A stretch of 51,365 nt of DNA from Treponema sp. UBA6988 (GTDB taxonomy: Bacteria; Spirochaetota; Spirochaetia; Treponematales; Treponemataceae). The notes below the pieces were generated by a model. It was given only the letters and a program-made list of their open reading frames with translations, was not told the DNA's origin and did no database searches. Within the stretch, counting starts at the first letter, position 1. The number at the start of each line of letters is the position of its first letter. The stretch covers positions 1 through 51,365 of the forward strand of contig DJYC01000037.1 of the NCBI GenBank assembly GCA_002448445.1, given 5' to 3'. Positions 1-8,319 of the stretch are shown here, piece after piece. A program made the translations under genes and the position numbers.

Positions 1-20
1 CTTAGGGGCTAGCCCCTAAG
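1..20. repeat. Perfect hairpin module at the window edge
   Basis: The first 20 bases are a perfect inverted repeat with arms CTTAGGGGCT and AGCCCCTAAG, followed by GAACCCC. The same TTCTTAGG-hairpin-CCTAAG layout, with other arm sequences, occurs near 27563-27605, 49037-49082 and 49261-49282, so this is probably the end of a dispersed hairpin element cut by the window edge. It could also act as a terminator for a gene to the left, but no T-run follows on the + strand. Confidence 0.6.
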
Positions 21-110
21 AACCCCAACCGCTTTGAAAAACCAAATAACCTACTGAAAACCATATAATTTATAAAGAAACACTCGAAGCTGTGAACAGA
101 GGGTTTTATC

Positions 111-1409
111 ATGTACTATATTAATAAAGCTCAAAAACGAAGTTCTTCTCAAATTGTAATTTTTATTTTTTTCCTGATTGTTTATTGCGCACAGATGGTA
201 TTTGTCATGCTGTTTTTAATGGATAAATATGTGGCAATTATGAAGCTGCTGTTTGGGATAAAAAAGGGCGAAATGATGTTTGCTCCAATTGGATGCCACA
301 TCTTTTCGCTTACAGGCTCTTTGCTTTGGATTCCAATTTCATACTATATTCTTAAGGCAGTTTTTTCCCTGCTTTTTGGGATGAACAAATTCTTTGCATC
401 AATAGATTCAAAAGAAAACTACAGGGGCGGAAGGTACAGTCTTGGCTCTTATGAAAGGGACATGGTATTCTGCATCGTAATAGAACTTGTGGCGCTTTTC
501 TTTTTTGTCTTTAGCATTTTCTACAACATAAGGGTGCGCGAGGAAGGCATTATCCACAAAAAATTCTTTAGCCTAAGGACAGAACTTATTCAGTGGCATA
601 GTGTAGACAGCGTTGATTTTTGCCTAGAGATAAGCAAGCGCAAAGAAGAATCTGCCGAGCCAAAATTCATTGTTCACGCAGGAGAGCAAAGCCTTGACCT
701 GTGGAACGGATTTGGAATTGGCAGTCCCGAAGTTGAAGAACTAATTTCTTTTACCGAACTGCTTCTAAAGAAAAACCCCGCCGCCAGACTGAACATAAAC
801 TTTGAGCTTTCCGCAAAGAACTTGTCCGTGCTAAAAAAATACAAAAGCGGCGAAGAAAAAATAAGGCTCTTATACAATTACATCCTGCAAAAACAAAAAA
901 GCACAAATGTGCAAGGAGAAATATATGGAATGCAAAATGAATTTAAAAAAGGCAATCAAGAACGACTACCTTTTGGGCTTGCGCTGATTGCACCGCTTAT
1001 GTGCCTGGTTGTACTCGCCATCCTAATCGGGACAAATAACGTATGCCCGCAAATATTGCGCAACATGACCTTGGCAGAAATGTGGGGAACTCCAGACTTC
1101 CGCATACTTGCTTTATTTTCCTTGATTATTGTCGTAACACTTATTTTATTTGTAAAAAGGGTCTCCTACATAAAGTCTTTTGAAAACGAGTACAGAACTG
1201 TAGACGCAAAAGTTGTAGACATAAACTATGTAAAAGACAGGTGCGGCGTGGACGTGGAGTTTAACTTTAACGGAGAAAGCTGCAGCAAACACTTTATGCT
1301 CTTTAACAACAAGCAGACCAGATACGTTCACATGGATTCAGACGTAAAGCTGATAATGAAAAACGAAAACCCAAAGAAATGCTTGATTAAAGACCTGTAT
1401 TTTGATTAG
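111..1409 (+). CDS. Multi-pass membrane protein with a DUF3592-like C-terminus, function unknown
   Basis: The gene encodes 432 residues with hydrophobic segments near residues 14-38, 58-90, 115-138, 290-312 and 335-355. Between the third and fourth lies a soluble stretch of about 150 residues that begins like a bacterial PH-type fold (EEGIIHKKFF followed by ELIQWHSVDSVDF). The last 70 residues (VDAKVVDINY, then VEFNFNGESC) resemble the small beta domain of DUF3592 membrane proteins; this is inference from pattern only. The ATG is preceded by GAGGG seven bases upstream, and a TATAAT lies at 64-69. It is the first of four same-strand genes for membrane proteins. No function is assigned. Confidence 0.75.
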   Translation: MYYINKAQKRSSSQIVIFIFFLIVYCAQMVFVMLFLMDKYVAIMKLLFGIKKGEMMFAPIGCHIFSLTGSLLWIPISYYILKAVFSLLFGMNKFFASIDSKENYRGGRYSLGSYERDMVFCIVIELVALFFFVFSIFYNIRVREEGIIHKKFFSLRTELIQWHSVDSVDFCLEISKRKEESAEPKFIVHAGEQSLDLWNGFGIGSPEVEELISFTELLLKKNPAARLNINFELSAKNLSVLKKYKSGEEKIRLLYNYILQKQKSTNVQGEIYGMQNEFKKGNQERLPFGLALIAPLMCLVVLAILIGTNNVCPQILRNMTLAEMWGTPDFRILALFSLIIVVTLILFVKRVSYIKSFENEYRTVDAKVVDINYVKDRCGVDVEFNFNGESCSKHFMLFNNKQTRYVHMDSDVKLIMKNENPKKCLIKDLYFD

Positions 1410-1435
1410 TTTTTAAAGAAAGGCTAAACTTATAC

Positions 1436-1465
1436 AGACCCTGAGTCAAGCTCAGGGTGACAGGC
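1436..1465. repeat. Dispersed GTCA/TGAC palindrome
   Basis: The arms CCCTGAG and CTCAGGG flank a TCAAG centre and are bordered by TGAC. It belongs to the palindrome family arrayed at 3015-3295 and recurring near 23878 and 24289. Here it sits in the 84-base gap between two genes of one strand, so it would be transcribed as a stem-loop. Confidence 0.7.
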
Positions 1466-1493
1466 GCAATATAAATTAAAAAAGGAGAGATAT

Positions 1494-2441
1494 ATGACTT
1501 TTCCAGGATTAAGAAAATTGGCTGGCGAATTTGGATTTGCCAACAATGGAACGTATTTTTATGGATTCATTCATAACACATACGTGATTATGGCAGACGG
1601 AACGAACAAGAAGATTGTACAGATGATTTTCCCCTGCAAAATTGACCAAAGCGACAAGGAGAAAATCCTGTCGTGGAAAAAGAAGGGCTATGCAAAGAGC
1701 ATAGATTTTGGTGAAGAACATGTTTTTGAAGTGCAAATCACTTTCGCAGAATATTTTCTTCCATTCAAAATTGAAAAGATAAAGGAAGTAGTTCAGGATA
1801 TTGCAAACTACATCAAGGAAAAATATCCCGATGAAAAGCCAAAGTGCACGGGAAAAGAATGTCAGGCAGATTCAGAGCTTGAAATTTACAATGTAGACGG
1901 AATACCGCTTCCCCTGTGTTCATCCTGCGCAAAAAAGATGCAAAGCGACATTGAAAGAGTCTACGAAGAAGAAAGCCTAAAACCCAACAACTACATCCAG
2001 GGCTTGCTTGGCGCGCTTACCTTCCCCATTCCAGGAATTTTTCTAACCTATATTTTCTTTATGCTGGGAAGGATTGCAGCCGCATCTGGACTTGTATATT
2101 TTTTACTTGCGCAAAAGGGATACACCTGGGCAAAGGGCAAGCTTAACAAAATTGGCATACTTATAATTTCACTTTCCAGCATCTTCTATACAATTGCAGG
2201 AACCTTCGTAAGCTACGTGGCCTGCATAGTAAAAGAAATTCTAAAGGATCCGTCCGTAAAGGGAGTGCCTTTAACTGAGATAATAAAATACACCGTAAAC
2301 ACAGTATTGACGGAAGAAGAAGCAAGGGCAGAAATCATCAAGAACTGCATGATGTCTTTGCTCCTCTGCGGAATCGTCATTGTAATCAACTCGGTAAAAC
2401 TTTTTAGTGCAAGCGGCAAGACAAAAATAGAAAAGGCTTAG
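1494..2441 (+). CDS. Membrane protein with a four-cysteine zinc-ribbon-like motif
   Basis: This 315-residue protein has a soluble N-terminal half of about 160 residues and a hydrophobic C-terminal half with about four membrane segments (near 167-190, 194-215, 222-245 and 285-305). Around residues 121-147 there is a C-x4-C pair and, some 20 residues later, a C-x2-C pair (PLCSSCAKKM), the spacing of a small zinc ribbon. AAAGGAG upstream of the ATG supports the start. The downstream gene begins 16 bases after the stop, so it is probably co-transcribed with the two small membrane-protein genes. I do not recognise the family. Confidence 0.75.
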   Translation: MTFPGLRKLAGEFGFANNGTYFYGFIHNTYVIMADGTNKKIVQMIFPCKIDQSDKEKILSWKKKGYAKSIDFGEEHVFEVQITFAEYFLPFKIEKIKEVVQDIANYIKEKYPDEKPKCTGKECQADSELEIYNVDGIPLPLCSSCAKKMQSDIERVYEEESLKPNNYIQGLLGALTFPIPGIFLTYIFFMLGRIAAASGLVYFLLAQKGYTWAKGKLNKIGILIISLSSIFYTIAGTFVSYVACIVKEILKDPSVKGVPLTEIIKYTVNTVLTEEEARAEIIKNCMMSLLLCGIVIVINSVKLFSASGKTKIEKA

Positions 2442-2457
2442 TAAGGAGACAGCTATT

Positions 2458-2724
2458 ATGGAAGAAAAAGAAACAGAAGCAAAGCATGCAGACAAGCTGC
2501 AGAAGTTTGACGTGCCAAAGTACATAAAGGTTTTGAGCGTCATATACATTGCATCAAGCATTGCAACAGGCTTCTTGAGTTTTGCGGCAACCTTTTTGGA
2601 GCAGGGAAAAATTACTGTAGTCCAGACTCAGTATATCGTAACTGTCTTGGGCAACGTTCTTACAGGATTTCTCTTTTGGGGAATCGGTCAGGTCTTCGCT
2701 AAATTTATGGAGAAGAACAAATGA
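2458..2724 (+). CDS. Small two-helix membrane protein, unknown
   Basis: The product has 88 residues: a charged N-terminus (residues 1-25), then two hydrophobic helices near 28-50 and 60-82, ending in a lysine-rich tail. AAGGAGA nine bases before the ATG is a good ribosome site. The stop overlaps the next start as ATGA, indicating translational coupling. It is the third gene of the 111-3014 cluster. Nothing in it reveals a function. Confidence 0.7.
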   Translation: MEEKETEAKHADKLQKFDVPKYIKVLSVIYIASSIATGFLSFAATFLEQGKITVVQTQYIVTVLGNVLTGFLFWGIGQVFAKFMEKNK

Positions 2725-3014
2725 AGTTCAGAAGCTACCTGAAGATAATTAAAATTTATTTTCTGCTTTCAATAGTCTTGACACTTATATGTTTGGGCAT
2801 ACTGATTTCTGGCAGCAAGTCACTTTTTGAAATGGCACTTCAATATGGAGAAGTCAACAAGGAAATTCCTAAAATAGCACTATATCTCCGTGGAATAAAC
2901 CAGACAATAGCCCGCATTCACTTTCAACTTTATACACTTCTCATATGCCTTATTATTTTTTTTATCGCAAAAAATTTTAAGCTTGTGTACGGAAAGATTC
3001 GGGAATATTTTTAG
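2721..3014 (+). CDS. Small membrane protein, coupled to the previous gene
   Basis: This 97-residue protein has a hydrophobic helix near residues 10-32 and a second near 70-90, separated by a polar stretch. Its ATG overlaps the stop of the preceding gene by four bases, so the two small proteins are probably made in similar amounts and may act together. The coding end runs straight into the palindrome array at 3015. Function unknown. Confidence 0.65.
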   Translation: MKFRSYLKIIKIYFLLSIVLTLICLGILISGSKSLFEMALQYGEVNKEIPKIALYLRGINQTIARIHFQLYTLLICLIIFFIAKNFKLVYGKIREYF

Positions 3015-3295
3015 ATGCCGAAACAAGTTCGGCATGACAGGTTTGTTATGTTAATGACACATTTTTTTTAACGCATTACCCCTGCGTCACCCTGAGCTTG
3101 ACTCAGGGTCTGTGCCGATATTCAACGCCAACATTTATAGATGCCGAAACCAGTTCGGCATGACCGGTTTGTTATGCTAATGACACATTTTTTTTTACGC
3201 CATTTCCCTGCGTCACCCTGAACTTGTTTCAGGGTCTGTGCCACCATACGTCCGCTAACATTCATAGATGACGAAACCAGTTCGGCATGACCGGT
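3015..3295. repeat. Array of five alternating palindromes
   Basis: Five imperfect palindromes alternate between two arm types: GATGCCGAA...TTCGGCATGAC at about 3015, 3140 and 3266, and GTCACCCTGA...TCAGGGTCTGTG at about 3087 and 3210. The centres (AAGTT, AACTTG or CAAGTT-like) and the outer GTCA/TGAC are kept while the arms differ but stay complementary. The array lacks coding capacity and lies downstream of the membrane-protein cluster. Two units share the spacer TTTGTTATG(T/C)TAATGACACA, so the array probably grew by tandem duplication. Confidence 0.8.
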
Positions 3296-3326
3296 TTGCA
3301 GCATATTGTGGTGTTGCTTGCCAATC

Positions 3327-3540
3327 AATATAAAGCCACGGAAGGCGACTTAGCAACATGCAGATTTGATTGTAAATCTGCAATCCTAGAAAAATCCATG
3401 GAGGGATTTTTTTTTAGGCAAGCACGGCAGGGATTGGAGCCACGCCGTAGGCGGCCACTGGACTGAACGACCGCAAGGGAGTGAGGGAAGCGGCTGGAGC
3501 GAAAGCGGAATGGCGGAAAGCCCCTAGCAGAAAAAACTGC
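3327..3540 (+). repeat. Hairpin repeat element A (two GGA-loop stem-loops plus conserved tail)
   Basis: In order: stem-loop 1 at 3335-3346 (GCC, loop ACGGAA, GGC); a plain hairpin at 3360-3381 (GCAGATTT/AAATCTGC); stem-loop 2 at 3385-3418 (CCTAGAAAAATCC, loop ATGGAG, then a GGATTTTT...TAGG arm). A G+C-rich tail of about 105 bases (3426-3530), rich in GGAAGC and GGAATGG boxes, is nearly identical to the minus strand of 10530-10635, but its orientation relative to the hairpins is reversed there. No ORF was supported in 3015-3554. Confidence 0.8.
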
Positions 3541-3554
3541 CGCAATAAAAAAAA

Positions 3555-4502
3555 TTATTTTGCGTAAGAGGGTGTGTAGGCTTCGTAGGCATCCAGCCAG
3601 CGCGTGATCGGAAGTGTCCAGTCGTCTTCGGTGGTGCCTTCCAAAAGGAAACGCTCGTACATAAAAATTATGTGGCTTCGGATTTCGACCTTGTCTTTTT
3701 CTGCAACGTCTTCTGCCTTTTGGAAAAGGTCGTTCACAAAACGCACGGCATCGCTTGCGGTAAAAAGTTCCGGTGCAAGGCGGGTGAGCATGTAGAGGGC
3801 GGCGGGTATGCAGTTTACGCTGTGCTGCTTAAGGTAAAGGACGGTCTCGCCAATTTCTACCGCGCGGGAATAAAGCTCCCAGTTCCACCTTTGCTTTTCC
3901 ATGAATGTAAAGTTCTCGCGGTCAAAGAGCATTTTGTAAAAGCTAAAGCAGAGGCAGACGATGGAAATGTGCAGGCTTGGAACGCAGCAATAGTGCGGGT
4001 CTGCGGCACGGAGTTTTTTTACCTGTTTTTCATCGCAGGGTGTGCGGTAGGTTGTGGTCATGCAGTGCCTGTAAATTTTTAGCGCATAGGTGTAGGTCTT
4101 TATTAGGTAGCGCATGAATTCTGCGCAATGCCTTGAACCCTGCAGCCAGCCGTAACGGTGGAGCAGCATGTTGAGCGGGCGGATCCAGATGTTTATAAAA
4201 TCCATGTAGCACTTTACGGTGTCTGCGCGGAAGGGAACCTTTTCGTCCAGCTCGTGGTCAACATGTTTTACAGGCCACCTGATAAGCTTTATTTTTCTTA
4301 GGTAAAGCGGCGCAAAGAATTTTCCTATTACGGAACCAAAGACCAGCCTAAAGGACGTTATGCAGCTGAATGGGCTAAGCGGCAAGAGGAACCAGGGCGA
4401 AACCGGACAAAATGAATTGATGCTTTTGCAGCACACTTTCTGAATACGCTTTGCAGAAGGCTCTTTTACAAGCCCCCTTCTAAAAGGATACATTCCGCTC
4501 AT
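3555..4502 (-). CDS. Divergent PAP2-like protein at the end of the metF-metH operon
   Basis: The protein has 315 residues and few clear membrane segments. Two motifs suggest the PAP2/acid-phosphatase superfamily: VPSLHISI, matching the PS-x-H motif, and YLKQHSVNCIPA, matching the SR-x5-H-x3-D motif with the final Asp replaced. This assignment is inference from two short motifs. Its ATG overlaps the metH stop as ATGA, so it is translated as the third gene of the metF-metH operon. Nothing links it directly to methionine; it could act on a lipid phosphate or be catalytically altered. Confident as a gene, weak on function. Confidence 0.7.
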   Translation of the reverse strand: MSGMYPFRRGLVKEPSAKRIQKVCCKSINSFCPVSPWFLLPLSPFSCITSFRLVFGSVIGKFFAPLYLRKIKLIRWPVKHVDHELDEKVPFRADTVKCYMDFINIWIRPLNMLLHRYGWLQGSRHCAEFMRYLIKTYTYALKIYRHCMTTTYRTPCDEKQVKKLRAADPHYCCVPSLHISIVCLCFSFYKMLFDRENFTFMEKQRWNWELYSRAVEIGETVLYLKQHSVNCIPAALYMLTRLAPELFTASDAVRFVNDLFQKAEDVAEKDKVEIRSHIIFMYERFLLEGTTEDDWTLPITRWLDAYEAYTPSYAK

Positions 4503-7240
4503 TTTCCAAACACCTCTTTAGCAATAGCAACAGATTCCATGGCATCCTTTGCGTAGTAGTCCGCCCCGATTTTTTCTGCATAGTCGGCAGTAAGGACGGC
4601 ACCTCCAACCATTATCCTGCACTCTTCACCGGCATCTTTTAGAGCCTGGTGCAAAAGCTTTATTGTCTCTTCCATGTTGGCAACGGTCGTTGTCATTAGG
4701 GCACTAAGCCCAAGCAGCTTTATCTTGTTCTGCAATACCGTGTCGATTACGGTCTGGTAGGGCACGTTCTTTCCAAGGTCAATAACAGTGTAGCCGTAGT
4801 TTTCAAGCATTGCTTTTACGATATTTTTTCCAATGTCGTGAATGTCCCCGTAGACAGTGGCAATTGCAATAGTCCCCTTGCTCTCTTCTTCTGCACCGCT
4901 TGCGGCAAGTGTCTCTTTTATTTTTCCGAATGAATTTCCTACGGTTTCTGCGCTAAGCAAAAGCTGGGGCAGGAATTTTTTTCCGGTCTCAAAATCCTTT
5001 CCTACGTTGTCCAGTGCTGGAACTATGCAGTTGTTTATTACGTTTACCGGTGCTTCCGATTTTAAAAGCTCTTCCGTTGCAGCTGCGGCTTTTTCTTTAA
5101 AGCCTTTTTCTATGATGGTTATAAGGTTGTCTTCCAGTGGATTGTTCCCTGTTTTTTTTCCGTCTGAATTTCCTGCTCCAGAAGAATTTACTCCGTCAGG
5201 CTTTTTTTTTTGGTCCGAATTTTGGTTCAACTGACCGCCAGCAGAAAGACCTGCCGACTTAAATGAAGTGCTTCCGCTTCCTGTGTTCAGGCAGATGGAA
5301 ATTGTTCCGTCCGCAACAGCCTCTTCAAGGATTGCCTGCCTTGCCTTTGCGGATGAAGGGTCAACGGAACCAGTGTATGTCTGGATGTAGTCGAGTGAAT
5401 TTTCATCGTAGCAGGCAAGCGAACGGTATGCACGGAAAGTGTCCATCATTTGTGCGCTTGCCGGGTTTGCAATGCAGCCGGTAAGACCTGCTTCCAGTGC
5501 AAGCATAAAAAAGCGGCTGTTCATTATGTCACGCCTTGGAAGGCCAAAGCTTATGTTGCTAACGCCCAGCACAAACTGTAAGCCGTCTTTGCCGTATTTT
5601 TCCTTTAGCATACGGATGGCGCGTACCGTTTCCAGAGCAGTTTTTTGTTCAGAGCTTACGGTAAGGGTAAGCGTGTCTATAAAAATGTCGCGGACAGGTA
5701 TTCCGTATTTTGCGGCTTCTGCAATTATTTTTTCTGCAACAGCAACACGGCCCATTGCGGTGGGTGCAATTCCGCCCTCGTCTATGCAAAGGGCAACAAG
5801 GCATCCACCGTAATGCTGAACGATGGGGAATACCTTGTCCATAACTTCCTGCTTGCCGTTTACGCTGTTTACCAAAGCCTTTCCGTTGTAGTACCTTAAG
5901 CCCCGCTCCAAAACAGCCGCTTCGCTAGAATCCAGCTGCAAAGGCACGTTGAATGTTGACTGGATTGTCTTTACCGCACGAACCATCATGTCCGCTTCGT
6001 CAATGCCAGGAAGTCCTACGTTTACGTCCAAAAGATGGGCACCTTGGTTTATCTGGCTTTCTGCTTCGTTTATAAAGAACTGCATGTCTCCTGCAGTAAG
6101 CGCTTCCTTGCACTTCTTTTTTCCGGTTGGGTTTATGCGCTCACCGATTATTACAGGGCCAAAGCTTCCGCCAATCTGCTGGCTCTTGTTGTAGGAACAG
6201 ACGTAGGTTGCGTTAACGCCGTCCGTAAGAGGTATTTCTTCTTTGCCATCTCCACTAGACTTGTCACTAGACTTACCGCTTTCACCGCCGGACATTCTGC
6301 TAACACCAGAAGATTCGTCTTTTGAAATACTTTCTATCATTGCGCGGATATGCGTGGGGTTTGTTCCGCAGCAGCCACCCAAAAGAACAGCCCCTTCACG
6401 TCTATTCTTAAGCTGGGACGCGGCAAATTCAGCTCCTTCAACAAGGAAAACAGTCTTTCCGTCCACCACCTGTGGAAGCCCCGCATTCGGCTGAATCAAA
6501 ACCGGAAGATGGGCATAGCGCAAAAACTGACGCGCAAGTTCCTCCCCTTCTCCAAGCGAACCGCCGCAGTTAAAGCCAATAACATCTGGCCTAAGGGCTT
6601 CAAGATAGGTTACGCAGGTAAGCACGTCCGCTCCGGTAAGAGTGCGAAGGTTTTCCTGAAAAGTCATCGTGGCAACAATGGGCAGCTTTGTGTTTTCCCT
6701 TACGGCAAGAATTGCAGCCTTAACCTCAAACAAGTCGCTCATGGTTTCTATTATGGCAAGGTCTGCACCGGCCTTTTCTGCCGCCACGCAAGCCGTCTTG
6801 TAGGATTCGTATGCCTGGTCAAAAGTAAGGCTTCCCATCGGCTCCAAAAGCTTTCCAATCTGGCCCGTGTCCCAGGAGCAAAAATGGGGGCCTTCAATTC
6901 CTTCTGCCTCAGCCTTTTCAATTGCCGCCTTTTGAATTTCTACAGCCTTTGCAATGTATTCTTCTGCAGTGTGGGCAGACTTTTCAAGCTTAATGGGGTT
7001 TGCGCCAAATGAATTTGCGGTAAGGACATTGCAGCCCGCCTTCATGTACTGCATGTGAATGTCTTCTATAATTTCCGGGTGGTAAAAATTCAAATCCTCT
7101 GGAATTGCATAGCCCACAACCCCGCTCTTCTGAATCATGGTTCCCATGCCACCGTCAAAAAATACCGGCTTTCCAGATTCAATTTGAGAAGCTAAAAATT
7201 CGCGGAAGGTATATTTTTTCTTGCCCATCAACTTGCCCAT
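4499..7240 (-). CDS. metH: Cobalamin-dependent methionine synthase, short form without reactivation domain
   Basis: MetH moves the methyl group of 5-methyl-tetrahydrofolate through cobalamin to homocysteine. The 913 residues hold, in order: the homocysteine-binding barrel (about 1-310) with zinc cysteines in FNCGGS and GGCCGT; the pterin-binding barrel (about 350-620, starting VIIGERINPTG); the cobalamin cap (about 700-790); and the cobalamin domain (about 795-913) with the axial histidine in GDIHDIGKN. The usual C-terminal AdoMet-binding reactivation domain of the roughly 1220-residue enzymes is absent. Two low-complexity Ser/Gly/Lys/Asn linkers separate the modules. The ATG follows the metF stop with no gap; an alternative start is the Met four codons later. 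Confidence 0.95.
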   Translation of the reverse strand: MGKLMGKKKYTFREFLASQIESGKPVFFDGGMGTMIQKSGVVGYAIPEDLNFYHPEIIEDIHMQYMKAGCNVLTANSFGANPIKLEKSAHTAEEYIAKAVEIQKAAIEKAEAEGIEGPHFCSWDTGQIGKLLEPMGSLTFDQAYESYKTACVAAEKAGADLAIIETMSDLFEVKAAILAVRENTKLPIVATMTFQENLRTLTGADVLTCVTYLEALRPDVIGFNCGGSLGEGEELARQFLRYAHLPVLIQPNAGLPQVVDGKTVFLVEGAEFAASQLKNRREGAVLLGGCCGTNPTHIRAMIESISKDESSGVSRMSGGESGKSSDKSSGDGKEEIPLTDGVNATYVCSYNKSQQIGGSFGPVIIGERINPTGKKKCKEALTAGDMQFFINEAESQINQGAHLLDVNVGLPGIDEADMMVRAVKTIQSTFNVPLQLDSSEAAVLERGLRYYNGKALVNSVNGKQEVMDKVFPIVQHYGGCLVALCIDEGGIAPTAMGRVAVAEKIIAEAAKYGIPVRDIFIDTLTLTVSSEQKTALETVRAIRMLKEKYGKDGLQFVLGVSNISFGLPRRDIMNSRFFMLALEAGLTGCIANPASAQMMDTFRAYRSLACYDENSLDYIQTYTGSVDPSSAKARQAILEEAVADGTISICLNTGSGSTSFKSAGLSAGGQLNQNSDQKKKPDGVNSSGAGNSDGKKTGNNPLEDNLITIIEKGFKEKAAAATEELLKSEAPVNVINNCIVPALDNVGKDFETGKKFLPQLLLSAETVGNSFGKIKETLAASGAEEESKGTIAIATVYGDIHDIGKNIVKAMLENYGYTVIDLGKNVPYQTVIDTVLQNKIKLLGLSALMTTTVANMEETIKLLHQALKDAGEECRIMVGGAVLTADYAEKIGADYYAKDAMESVAIAKEVFGK

Positions 7241-8125
7241 CTAAATTGAATTCCCCGCCTCAATGATTTTGTCAATGTTCTTCATTATTGCAATTGCAAC
7301 TTCCGGCTTGTTCATCGTATAAATGTGAATTCCCCTAACGCCGTTGCTAACAAGGTCTATAATCTGGTCTGTTGCATAGTCAATTCCGGCCTGCCACATT
7401 GCTTCGGGATAGTGCTCAAACTTGTCGCAGAAAGAAAGCAGCTTGGAAGGAATGTATGCGCTGGAAAGTTTTACCATGCGCGCCACCTGGTTTGAATTTG
7501 TAATGGGCATAATTCCCGCAAAAACGGGGACCCTTATTCCCCTGGACTGCAAGCGGTAAAGGTAGCTGTAAAGCATGTTGTTGTCAAAAAACATCTGGGT
7601 GGTCAAAAAGTCAACGCCAGCATCCACCTTGTATTTTAGGTTGTCCACATCTTCGTCGCGGTTGGCACTTTCAGGATGGCCTTCGGGGTAGCAGGCACCG
7701 CCAACGCAAAAGCCCTCTTCCTTTAAAATCGTAACAAGCTGGTTTGCATGGCAAAGCTCGGGAACAAGGGCAGTTTCCCCTTCTTCAAGGTCACGGGGCA
7801 TGTCGCCGCGCAGGGCAAGAACGTTTTCTATACCACAGCCCTTCATGTCGCGCACAGTCTCGCGGACAGATTCAGGAGTGTTGCGAACACATGTAAGGTG
7901 GGCAAGTGCCGGTGTTCCAAAAGAAATCAGTTTCTGGGCAATCTCTACGTTGTTGGTTCTTTTTCCGCCGCCCGCACCACAGGTAACAGACATAAAATCG
8001 GGCTTAAGGGCAGAAAGCTCCTTTGCAGCATTCACAACATTGTCAAAATTAACCTGCTGCTTTGGAGGAAATATTTCAAATGACACAATCGTTTTTTTGT
8101 TATCGAGTATTTCTTTAATTGTCAT
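7241..8125 (-). CDS. metF: Methylenetetrahydrofolate reductase
   Basis: The enzyme reduces 5,10-methylene- to 5-methyl-tetrahydrofolate with a flavin and supplies the methyl donor to MetH encoded directly behind it. The start chosen is the Met beginning MTIKEILDN; the 23 codons upstream in the same frame run into promoter and repeat sequence. Family hallmarks are VSFEIFPPK near the N-terminus, VTCGAGG, the ALRGDMP loop, and the TQMFFDN and AGIMPI segments. The size, 294 residues, is normal. A TTGAAA-17-TATAAT promoter ends six bases before the ATG, so the transcript is predicted to be leaderless. Confidence 0.95.
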   Translation of the reverse strand: MTIKEILDNKKTIVSFEIFPPKQQVNFDNVVNAAKELSALKPDFMSVTCGAGGGKRTNNVEIAQKLISFGTPALAHLTCVRNTPESVRETVRDMKGCGIENVLALRGDMPRDLEEGETALVPELCHANQLVTILKEEGFCVGGACYPEGHPESANRDEDVDNLKYKVDAGVDFLTTQMFFDNNMLYSYLYRLQSRGIRVPVFAGIMPITNSNQVARMVKLSSAYIPSKLLSFCDKFEHYPEAMWQAGIDYATDQIIDLVSNGVRGIHIYTMNKPEVAIAIMKNIDKIIEAGNSI

Positions 8126-8160
8126 TCTTCTATTATAAAGACTTGCATTTTGTTTTTCAA
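8126..8160 (-). promoter_or_regulatory. metF promoter, leaderless layout
   Basis: Read on the minus strand, TTGAAA (8160-8155) and TATAAT (8137-8132) are separated by exactly 17 bases. The predicted start of transcription, six bases after the -10, coincides with the ATG of metF at 8125. No Shine-Dalgarno sequence can fit. Confidence 0.7.
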
Positions 8161-8315
8161 CTGGACGGCAGGTCCCTTTCAACTGTGCCCGCACACCGTG
8201 CGGTCAGCCTTATCTTTTACCCCGCTTTCCAGGGTTCCGCCTTTCGGCTCCATTGCCGTTGGCAACCCGCTGCGCGGGCCCTTACAATCGGGCGTAGGCT
8301 TAAAATCAAGATCGA
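8161..8315. repeat. Tail fragment of the hairpin repeat
   Basis: The 190-base gap between metF and the ABC-F gene contains the conserved tail boxes GCTTTCCAGGGTTCCGCC, GGCTCCATTGCCGTTGGC and TACAATCGGGC. These match tails at 24000-24115, 35458-35570 and 39690-39775. Small hairpins such as GCCCGCACACCGTGCGGTC are included. The GGA-loop stem-loops are missing, so this is a tail-only copy. Confidence 0.65.
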
Positions 8316-8319
8316 TTCT

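Noticed and set aside
3015..3295. CRISPR array
   Set aside because: The units are palindromes of two alternating types with related spacers and uneven distances; there are no constant repeats with unique spacers and no cas genes.
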